From: Gallibacterium melopsittaci
Lineage (GTDB): Bacteria; Pseudomonadota; Gammaproteobacteria; Enterobacterales; Pasteurellaceae
DNA length: 58,092 bases
NCBI RefSeq assembly: GCF_042433085.1
Contig: NZ_JBHLWA010000033.1
Location: 1-58,092, forward strand
Direction of reading: 5' to 3'
A program made the position numbers and the translations under genes. The notes beneath the pieces were generated by a model. That model did not search any database, was not told the origin of the DNA, and saw only the letters and a list, made by a program, of their open reading frames with translations. Position 1 is the stretch's first letter. Every line of letters begins with the position of its first letter. This document shows positions 1 to 7,437 of the stretch, one piece after another.

Positions 1-73
1 ATAAATATTAGCCACAATTTTGTCCACTTGGCATAGTTTTTGACAGATTAGCAACAATTTTGTCTACTATGCC
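1..73. repeat. Left copy of a 72-bp terminal inverted repeat (transposon-end-like)
   Basis: Bases 2-73 match the reverse complement of 58021-58092 at 70 of 72 positions (mismatches near 46 and 49). Inside are two direct copies of a ~26-bp motif built around GACAAAATTGT; the repeat also carries an 8-bp inverted pair, GGCATAGT and ACTATGCC. Paired ends with repeated motifs of this kind are known as transposase-binding sites in IS21-like and Tn7-like elements. No transposase is visible, so the family is not assigned. Confidence 0.8.
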
Positions 74-831
74 GCCAAAACTAATTCAATATCCATATTC
101 CGAATCGTTTTTTGAATATTATCAGGCAACTGAGCATCAGTAATTAAACGATCAAATGCGGTTAATTCACAAATCCAAAAAGTGGCTAATTTGCCATATT
201 TTGAAGAATCAGTAACTAAGGTTTTATGACGACTTGAAGCTAAAATTGCTCGTTTTACTGCTAATTTGCTTTCATCTGGTGTCGTTAGCCCTTTTAAACT
301 CCAAGAGGAAGTAGAAACAAAAGCTAAATCAATCGAGATGTTGCGTAAAAACTGAGCTGCTAATTCACCGACTGCAGAACGGTTTAGTTTGTTAATTTTG
401 CCACCTGTATGAATTAATTCACCTTTGCCATGGCTAATTAAAAAATCAGCGACTGCAAAATCATTAGTAATAATTAACAAATCTTCACGATCAGCAATAT
501 GGCGAGCGATTTCTAATGTGGTGGTTCCAGCATCAAGATAGATGGTAGAGTGTTCTGGAATTCTTTCTGCAGCATAACGGCCTATTTTTTCTTTTTCTGT
601 CTGGAATAACAAAGATTTAGCGGTATGTGTTGGTTCTACGGATAAACGTTGCTGTAACTGTACTCCTCCCGAAACTGAAACCACAGCTCCCTTTTTTTCT
701 AATGCTTGAATATCTCGGCGGATAGTCATATGTGAAACATTTAACAGTTCCATCAAAGTATTAATACTAACAATATTCTGTTCGTTAAGGATTGTTAAAA
801 TATGTTTTTGTCGTTCTGCGGGAATCATCAT
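67..831 (-). CDS. DeoR-family transcriptional regulator of the acid-sugar operon (YgbI-like)
   Basis: A 254-residue DeoR-type repressor. The N-terminal helix-turn-helix (about residues 6-57) includes the family signature around VSHMTIRRDIQALEKKG. The C-terminal effector-binding domain carries LDAGTTTLEIARHI and ITNDFAVADFL, typical of DeoR proteins that sense phosphorylated sugars. It is divergent from ltnD-otnK-otnC-otnI-permease, the arrangement of ygbI in enterobacteria, so it most likely controls that operon. Two adjacent ATG codons (831 and 828) follow an AGGAT ribosome site. The stop codon and last alanine lie within the terminal inverted repeat, so the element at the window edge may have replaced the natural C-terminus; the protein is about 10 residues shorter than E. 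coli YgbI as I recall it. The ligand is inferred from context only. Confidence 0.85.
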   Translation of the reverse strand: MMIPAERQKHILTILNEQNIVSINTLMELLNVSHMTIRRDIQALEKKGAVVSVSGGVQLQQRLSVEPTHTAKSLLFQTEKEKIGRYAAERIPEHSTIYLDAGTTTLEIARHIADREDLLIITNDFAVADFLISHGKGELIHTGGKINKLNRSAVGELAAQFLRNISIDLAFVSTSSWSLKGLTTPDESKLAVKRAILASSRHKTLVTDSSKYGKLATFWICELTAFDRLITDAQLPDNIQKTIRNMDIELVLAA

Positions 832-986
832 TCTATCCTGACTGTTTTTTATTAATTATATCCTTGATATTTCTATATATTCAATATGAATTTTGTGTCA
901 TGAGATTTTCATAGTTGAAATCGATTTATAATTCTCTTTCTACTTTTTTCACAAAAATATTTATAAGATATGTTAAGTTTTGTTAG

Positions 987-1010
987 AAATTGTGATCTAG
1001 ATCGAAGAAT
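987..1010. promoter_or_regulatory. CRP-binding site in the regulator/ltnD divergent promoter
   Basis: TGTGATCTAGATCGAA at 991-1006 matches the CRP consensus TGTGATCTAGATCACA at 14 of 16 positions, with a matching AAAT flank. It lies about 75 bp upstream of the ltnD start, where a class II site would place transcription near 1040. Carbon-catabolite control of acid-sugar use fits. Confidence 0.65.
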
Positions 1011-1073
1011 TGATTGTATGAATAGAGTAGTATGCGTTTCATACAAAATAAACAACTCAAAGGAGAGATTAAA

Positions 1074-1973
1074 ATGACATATTCAGTAGCCGTTGTTGGC
1101 TTAGGTGCAATGGGAATGGGTGCAGCTTTATCTTGTGTAAATGCAGGATTAGATACTTATGGTGTTGATTTAGATGAAAAACTTTTAGCTAAATTGAAAG
1201 CTGCTGGTGCAAAAGGAGTAGCAAAAAATGCGGCAGAATTTGCCGATAAATTAGATGCTGTTGTGTTATTAGTGGTGAATGCAAAGCAAGTTAATCAAGT
1301 CTTGTTTGCTGAAAATGGTTTAGCAAGTCAGTTAAAACCAGGTACAGTTGTGATGGTTTCTTCAACGATTTCTGCACAAGATGCAAAAGAAATTTCACAA
1401 AAATTAACAGAATTAAATTTAATTATGTTAGATGCACCTGTATCAGGTGGTGCTGCAAAAGCTGCTGTTGGTGAAATGACTGTGATGGCAGCTGGTTCAG
1501 AAGAGGCTTTTGCAAAATTACAACCCGTTTTAGATGCTGTGGCTAGCAAAGTTTATAACATTGGTACAGAAATTGGTTTAGGGGCTACCGTAAAAATTAT
1601 TCACCAATTATTGGCAGGTGTACATATCGCAGCAGGTGCCGAAGCAATGGCGTTAGCAGCAAAAGCAGGTATTCCATTGGATTTAATGTATGACGTCGTA
1701 ACCCACGCTGCGGGTAATTCATGGATGTTTGAAAATCGAATGAAGCACGTTGTTGATGGCGATTACACCCCGTTATCTATGGTGGATATTTTTGTTAAAG
1801 ATTTAGGATTGGTGAATGACACGGCGAAATCATTAAAATTCCCACTTCACTTAGCAAGCACAGCATACAGTATGTTCACTGAAGCAAGTAATGCAGGTTA
1901 TGGCAAACAAGACGATAGTGCGGTAATTAAAATTTTCAGCGGTATTGAATTACCACAAAAACAGGAGAAGTAA
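1074..1973 (+). CDS. ltnD: L-threonate dehydrogenase (3-hydroxyisobutyrate dehydrogenase family)
   Basis: A 299-residue NAD-dependent beta-hydroxyacid dehydrogenase. The Rossmann motif VGLGAMGMG is at the N-terminus, the substrate motif PVSGGAAKAAVGEM lies mid-protein, and the catalytic lysine is in GLGATVKIIHQLLAG. In the OtnK pathway this enzyme oxidises L-threonate to 2-oxo-tetronate, which OtnK then phosphorylates. The frame is open from 1032, but ATG 1074 is chosen because AAAGGAGAG precedes it by about 7 nt and MTYSVAVVGLG is the normal N-terminus. It is the first gene of a tight operon; otnK starts 2 nt after its stop. The substrate is inferred from operon context, since close relatives use tartronate semialdehyde or hydroxyisobutyrate. 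I see no separate D-erythronate dehydrogenase gene (denD) here. Confidence 0.85.
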   Translation: MTYSVAVVGLGAMGMGAALSCVNAGLDTYGVDLDEKLLAKLKAAGAKGVAKNAAEFADKLDAVVLLVVNAKQVNQVLFAENGLASQLKPGTVVMVSSTISAQDAKEISQKLTELNLIMLDAPVSGGAAKAAVGEMTVMAAGSEEAFAKLQPVLDAVASKVYNIGTEIGLGATVKIIHQLLAGVHIAAGAEAMALAAKAGIPLDLMYDVVTHAAGNSWMFENRMKHVVDGDYTPLSMVDIFVKDLGLVNDTAKSLKFPLHLASTAYSMFTEASNAGYGKQDDSAVIKIFSGIELPQKQEK

Positions 1974-1974
1974 G

Positions 1975-3213
1975 ATGTTAGGTGTAATCGCAGATGACTT
2001 TACTGGTGCGAGCGATATTGCCAGCTTTTTAGTTGAAAACGGCTTGCGTACGGTACAAATGAATGGGGTACCACATAGTGCGTTGGAAGAAGAAGTAGAT
2101 GCGATTGTGATCAGCTTGAAATCTCGTTCAAATCCAGTTGCAGAAGCTATTCAACAATCATTAGATGCGTTGCATTGGTTGCAAAAGAATGGTGCAACAC
2201 AATTCTATTTTAAATATTGCTCAACCTTTGATAGTACCGAAAAAGGCAATATTGGGCCTGTTACTGATGCGTTATTAGAGGCATTAGGTGAAGATTTCAC
2301 CATTATTACACCAGCATTACCAGTAAATGGCCGTACGATTTTTAATGGCTATCTTTTTGTTGGACAAGTGTTATTGAATGAATCAGGTATGCAAAATCAT
2401 CCAATTACGCCGATGAAAGATGCAAATTTGCTCCGTTTAATGGACTGTCAAGCAAAAGGAAAAACAGGATTAGTGCCGTATGCCGAGGTCATCAAAGGGG
2501 CCGAGAATGTTAAGCAATGTTTTGCACAATTAAAACAACAAGGTTATCGCTATGCAGTCGTAGATGCGGTCGATAATTCTCAACTTGATGTTTTGGCACA
2601 AGCTGTGGCCGATATGAAGCTAGTAACTGGGGGTTCAGGATTGGCAGCTTATATGGCAAAACATCAAGCACAAGGAAAAACACATCAAGCGTTTGTGCCG
2701 CCAAAAGGGAAAACCGTCATTTTATCAGGCTCTTGTTCCGTGATGACCAATAAACAGGTTGCAGATTATCAACAAAAAGCAGCAACAAAATGGTTGGATG
2801 TTGAACAGGCGTTGACCAGAGATGATTTTGTGGAAGAACTGTTTTCGTGGGTAGTGAAACATTTAGCAGATCAATATGCGCCGTTAGTCTATGCCACTGT
2901 ACCACCAGAACAACTGAAACAAATTCAACAAAAATTTGGGGCAGAGATAGCGAGTCAAGCGATTGAACGTACCTTTGCACAACTTGCTGGTAGATTGCGT
3001 GATTATGGCGTAACCAATTTCATTACAGCAGGTGGAGAAACCTCAAGTATTGTTGTGCAACAACTTGGTTTTAAAGGTTTTCGTATTGGTAAACAAATTG
3101 CACCAGGTGTGCCTTGGTTAGCAACATTAGATGCTCCAGTTTATCTTGCATTGAAATCAGGCAATTTTGGACGTGAAGCCTTTTTCAGTCAGGCTCAGGA
3201 GATGATGCAATGA
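1975..3213 (+). CDS. otnK: 3-oxo-tetronate 4-kinase (DUF1537 family)
   Basis: A 412-residue four-carbon acid-sugar kinase. The N-terminal substrate domain opens with GVIADDFTGASDIASFL and the C-terminal nucleotide domain contains ITAGGETSSIVVQQLG, both diagnostic of DUF1537 kinases. The family phosphorylates 3-oxo-tetronate at C4 using ATP, giving the substrate for OtnC. Length matches the Haemophilus enzyme. ATG 1975 is chosen because GGAG precedes it and the family N-terminus begins there; an upstream in-frame extension from 1945 overlaps ltnD and is unlikely. The stop overlaps the otnC start (ATGA at 3210-3213), consistent with translational coupling. Confidence 0.92.
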   Translation: MLGVIADDFTGASDIASFLVENGLRTVQMNGVPHSALEEEVDAIVISLKSRSNPVAEAIQQSLDALHWLQKNGATQFYFKYCSTFDSTEKGNIGPVTDALLEALGEDFTIITPALPVNGRTIFNGYLFVGQVLLNESGMQNHPITPMKDANLLRLMDCQAKGKTGLVPYAEVIKGAENVKQCFAQLKQQGYRYAVVDAVDNSQLDVLAQAVADMKLVTGGSGLAAYMAKHQAQGKTHQAFVPPKGKTVILSGSCSVMTNKQVADYQQKAATKWLDVEQALTRDDFVEELFSWVVKHLADQYAPLVYATVPPEQLKQIQQKFGAEIASQAIERTFAQLAGRLRDYGVTNFITAGGETSSIVVQQLGFKGFRIGKQIAPGVPWLATLDAPVYLALKSGNFGREAFFSQAQEMMQ

Positions 3214-3842
3214 GTGAACAAGAAATTAAAACATTATTAGTTGAACTCTCTCGCTCGTTATTTGAGCGAGGGTTCAGTGTTGGTGGTGCTGGGAATATTT
3301 CAGTACGTTTAGCTGAAAACCGTTTTTTAGTTACTCCAACAGGTTCTTCACTTGGTCGTTTAAAAGAAGATGAATTATCGATAATTGATGGTGAAGGCAA
3401 TGTATTAAGTGGGAAAAAACCATCAAAAGAGTATTTTTTCCATTTAGCACTTTATCAAAAGAAACCAGAATGCAATGCGATTGTACATTTACATTCAACC
3501 TATTTAACCGCGTTATCTTGTAAAGCAGACCTTGATTACAGTAATGCAATGAAGGCGTTTACACCTTATTACGTGATGCGAGTAGGGCAATTACCTGTGA
3601 TTCCTTATTATCGTCCAGGTGCTGCCGAGATTGGTCGGGATCTTGCAGCGAAAGCAGATCAAGGAAAAGCCTTTTTATTAGCAAATCACGGTGTCGTGGT
3701 ATGTGGGAAAGACTTACAAGATGCAGTGGATAATACAGAAGAGTTGGAAGAAACCGCAAAATTACTCTTTATTTTGCAAGGACAAAATATTCGTTATCTC
3801 ACTGATGCAGAAGTAGAAGTGTTAAAGAATAGGGGGAAATAA
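3210..3842 (+). CDS. otnC: 3-oxo-tetronate 4-phosphate decarboxylase (class II aldolase family)
   Basis: A 210-residue protein of the class II aldolase/adducin family (fuculose-phosphate aldolase fold). Metal-binding histidines are visible in AIVHLHSTYLTALSC and in LLANHGVVVCG, and the early GGAGNISVR motif binds the phosphate. In this pathway it decarboxylates 3-oxo-tetronate 4-phosphate to dihydroxyacetone phosphate. It overlaps otnK by 4 nt and is followed after 2 nt by otnI, so the genes form one transcription unit. The exact substrate is taken from the conserved gene cluster, since the fold alone would also fit other sugar-phosphate aldolases. Confidence 0.9.
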   Translation: MSEQEIKTLLVELSRSLFERGFSVGGAGNISVRLAENRFLVTPTGSSLGRLKEDELSIIDGEGNVLSGKKPSKEYFFHLALYQKKPECNAIVHLHSTYLTALSCKADLDYSNAMKAFTPYYVMRVGQLPVIPYYRPGAAEIGRDLAAKADQGKAFLLANHGVVVCGKDLQDAVDNTEELEETAKLLFILQGQNIRYLTDAEVEVLKNRGK

Positions 3843-3844
3843 CA

Positions 3845-4627
3845 ATGCCTAAATTTGCAGCTAATTTATCTATGATGTTTACTGAAGTACCATTTTTAGA
3901 TCGTTTTGAGGCGGCAGCTAAAGCAGGGTTTAAATATGTGGAATATCTTTTCCCATATGAATATCCAGCAGCAGAACTTAAAGCGAAACTCGATCAATAT
4001 GGTTTAAAACAAGTGTTATTTAATACCGCACCAGGCAATGTATCGGCAGGTGAATGGGGTGTTTCGGCAATTCCAGGACGAGAAGCAGATAGTCATCGTG
4101 ATATTGATCAAGCACTAGAGTATGCCATTGCATTAGGTTGCCCTAATGTCCATGTGATGGCAGGCGTTGTACCAGATCCAAAAGAATATGCGAAATATAA
4201 ACAAACCTTTATTGATAATGTACGTTATGCCGCTGATAAATTTAAACCTTATGGCATTAAGGTGTTATTAGAAGCATTAAGCCCACAAGTGAAACCTAAT
4301 TATTTAATGTCTAGCCAATATCAAACCTTAGAATTGGTTGAGTTAATCAATCGGGATAATGTGTTTGTACAACTAGACTATTTCCACGCTCAAAATGTTG
4401 ATGGCAACTTATCTCGTTTAACCGATCGTTTAAAAGGTAAATTTGCGCATGTACAAATTGCTTCTGTACCAGATCGACATGAACCAGATGAAGGTGAGAT
4501 CAACTATACCTATATTTTCAACAAACTTGATGAAGTCGGTTATGACGGTTGGGTAGGTTGTGAATATAACCCACGAGGTAAAACCGAAGATGGGTTAGTG
4601 TGGTTTGAGGCATATAAAAATAAATAA
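3845..4627 (+). CDS. otnI: 2-oxo-tetronate isomerase (hydroxypyruvate isomerase family)
   Basis: A 260-residue TIM-barrel protein of the Hyi/OtnI family. It begins PKFAANLSMMFTEVPFLDRF and carries the metal/active-site segments LLEALSPQVKPNYL, VQLDYFHAQ and GWVGCEYNPRG. It interconverts 2-oxo- and 3-oxo-tetronate, linking the dehydrogenase product to the kinase substrate. AGGGGG precedes the ATG by about 8 nt. Hydroxypyruvate isomerase is the older family name; the cluster with otnK and otnC favours the tetronate role. Confidence 0.88.
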   Translation: MPKFAANLSMMFTEVPFLDRFEAAAKAGFKYVEYLFPYEYPAAELKAKLDQYGLKQVLFNTAPGNVSAGEWGVSAIPGREADSHRDIDQALEYAIALGCPNVHVMAGVVPDPKEYAKYKQTFIDNVRYAADKFKPYGIKVLLEALSPQVKPNYLMSSQYQTLELVELINRDNVFVQLDYFHAQNVDGNLSRLTDRLKGKFAHVQIASVPDRHEPDEGEINYTYIFNKLDEVGYDGWVGCEYNPRGKTEDGLVWFEAYKNK

Positions 4628-4642
4628 GTTAATTAAACATAG

Positions 4643-4667
4643 GTGCGATTCATAATTTGTGTCGCAC
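4643..4667 (+). other. Intercistronic stem-loop between otnI and the GntP permease
   Basis: GTGCGA (4643-4648) pairs with TCGCAC (4662-4667) around a 13-nt loop. No U tract follows, so it may be an mRNA processing or stability element that separates permease expression from the enzymes. A short chance hairpin cannot be excluded. Confidence 0.35.
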
Positions 4668-4699
4668 TTGGATATTCCGCCAAATTTAAAGGTGATTCT

Positions 4700-6055
4700 A
4701 TGTCAAACGAAATGTTAATTTTAATAGGTATTGTGAGTGTTTTGGCTTTACTTACAATGATGATCAAAGGAAAAGTCCATCCATTCCTTGCCTTAGGAGT
4801 TGTTAGTATCGCAGTAGCTTTAAGTGCGGGAATTCCAATGAGTAAAGTCATTCCAACCTTAATCTCAGGGATGGGAAATACATTAGGAAGTGTTGCCCTA
4901 ATTGTTGGTTTAGGTGCTATGTTAGGTAAAATTATTGAGAAATCTAATGGTGCAGATGTGTTAGCATCATGGTTACTTGATAAGTTTGGTGCCCAAAAAG
5001 CTGCTTTTGCTTTAGGAATGACAGGGTTTATTTTTGGTATTCCAGTATTCGTGGATGTTGGTTTTATCGTGTTAATTCCAATTATTTTCAGTGTGGCACG
5101 TAGAATTGGTGGAAATATGTTGGTGTATGCACTTCCAATTGCATTATCAATGTTGACCGTTCATGTGTTTATGCCACCTCATCCAGGTATTGTTGCTGGT
5201 GCACAAGGCTTAAATGCAGATATTGGACTTGTTCTTGGTTTTGGTTTTTTAGCAGCATTTCCTGCTTATATGATTGGTCAATTCTGTATTCCATTCTTTA
5301 CTAAACGAGTATTTGTTGAGATTCCAGCTTCTACAGATTTAATCCAATATCAAAAAATGTTAGCTCAAGATGCAAGCGGATTACCAAAATTTGGCACTGT
5401 ATTAGCGATGATTGTTACTCCATTAGTTTTAATTATGCTAGGTACTGTGACAGCAACAACTTTACCAAAAGGTAATATTGTTCGTGAAGTCTTTAGTATG
5501 ATTGGTAGTTCTCCATTTGCATTACTATTGGCAGTATGTTTATCTTCTTATGTATTAGGGATTCGTCGTGGTTGGGATAAAGCAAAATTAGAAGAAATTC
5601 TTAATTCAGCATTAGCGCCAATTGCAGGAATTATCCTTATTACTGGTGCTGGTGGTATGTTTGGTAAAGTTCTTGATGCGAGTGGTGTAGGTAAAGCATT
5701 ATCTGATGTTTTAGCAAGTACAGGTTTACCTCTTTTAGCGTTAGCATTCATTTTATCAGCGTTATTGCGTGCTGCACAAGGTTCTGCCACTGTTGCGACT
5801 ATTACGACTGCAACGATTCTTGCTCCAGCGATTGCAGCAGCTCAATATAATGGTATTCAAATTGCATTACTTACTTCAGCTATTGGTGCAGGCTCAATGA
5901 CATTATCTCATGTAAATGATTCATTATTCTGGGTATGGACAAAATTCTTTGGAATTTCTGTTTCACAAGGTTTAAGAACATGGACATTCTTAACAACAAT
6001 TTATGGAACACTTGGTTTCTTAATGGTATGTATTATGTGGATGTTCGTATCATAA
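4700..6055 (+). CDS. GntP-family acid-sugar permease
   Basis: A 451-residue inner-membrane transporter with about 12-14 hydrophobic segments. The GntP/YgbN features are seen in GIPVFVDVGFIVLIPI, PHPGIVAGAQ, RAAQGSATVATIT and SHVNDSLFWV. Family members import gluconate or related aldonates with protons; here the operon points to threonate or erythronate. ATG 4700 follows AAAGGTGAT, and an alternative GTG at 4643 starts inside the intercistronic hairpin and lacks a ribosome site. It is the last gene of the operon and ends in a strong terminator. The transported sugar is inferred from neighbours only. Confidence 0.9.
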   Translation: MSNEMLILIGIVSVLALLTMMIKGKVHPFLALGVVSIAVALSAGIPMSKVIPTLISGMGNTLGSVALIVGLGAMLGKIIEKSNGADVLASWLLDKFGAQKAAFALGMTGFIFGIPVFVDVGFIVLIPIIFSVARRIGGNMLVYALPIALSMLTVHVFMPPHPGIVAGAQGLNADIGLVLGFGFLAAFPAYMIGQFCIPFFTKRVFVEIPASTDLIQYQKMLAQDASGLPKFGTVLAMIVTPLVLIMLGTVTATTLPKGNIVREVFSMIGSSPFALLLAVCLSSYVLGIRRGWDKAKLEEILNSALAPIAGIILITGAGGMFGKVLDASGVGKALSDVLASTGLPLLALAFILSALLRAAQGSATVATITTATILAPAIAAAQYNGIQIALLTSAIGAGSMTLSHVNDSLFWVWTKFFGISVSQGLRTWTFLTTIYGTLGFLMVCIMWMFVS

Positions 6056-6073
6056 GATATTGATTCGCAAAAT

Positions 6074-6122
6074 AAAAAAACTGCATCTTACTACTAAATA
6101 AGTAAGGTGCAGTTTTTATATT
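6074..6122 (+). terminator. Terminator of the acid-sugar operon
   Basis: AAACTGCATCTTACT pairs with AGTAAGGTGCAGTTT around a short loop, with A-rich sequence before and TTTTTATA after. It can act in both directions, serving the operon and blocking read-through from znuA. Confidence 0.85.
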
Positions 6123-6204
6123 CTAATTTAGACTATATGCCTTTCTGTAAAGTGATTTTTTTATAAACTATATAGGAATTTAGGCGTAATAGGCTCAAAT
6201 GAAT

Positions 6205-6240
6205 CTGACAGCTCCTATTATTCGGAATAGGAGCTGTCAG
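6205..6240. repeat. Perfect 15-bp palindrome between the permease gene and znuA
   Basis: CTGACAGCTCCTATT (6205-6219) and AATAGGAGCTGTCAG (6226-6240) are exact inverted copies separated by 6 nt. No U tract follows on either strand, so it is not a standard intrinsic terminator. It could be an RNA 3'-end structure, a protein-binding site or a repeat-family member; the window has no second copy that I could see. Confidence 0.7.
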
Positions 6241-6286
6241 GTTAAGAAGGAGAATATTTAGCGTTAAATATTGCTTTCTTTTGAGG

Positions 6287-7288
<1,002 letters not shown>

Positions 7289-7405
7289 ATAAATTCCTCA
7301 CGCAAAGTAATAAAAGGCAATTAAACTATGCCTATTTTAAATAAAAATCAAGTGTTATTCGGTAAATAAAAGCAAATAATTGCGAGTCATTCTTATTTAG
7401 GAAAG

Positions 7406-7434
7406 ATTCACGCTCTTGTATCAAGAGCGTGAAT
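7406..7434 (-). terminator. Stem-loop downstream of copA
   Basis: A perfect 13-bp stem (ATTCACGCTCTTG with CAAGAGCGTGAAT) closes a 3-nt loop just after the copA stop. The following minus-strand sequence is only moderately U-rich, so termination is likely but may be leaky. Confidence 0.65.
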
Positions 7435-7437
7435 AAC

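Noticed and set aside
1028..1042. A 15-nt sequence TAGTATGCGTTTCAT repeated exactly at 12863-12877, upstream of lpxH.
   Set aside because: One such match is expected by chance in an AT-rich window of this size, and the two genes share no function.
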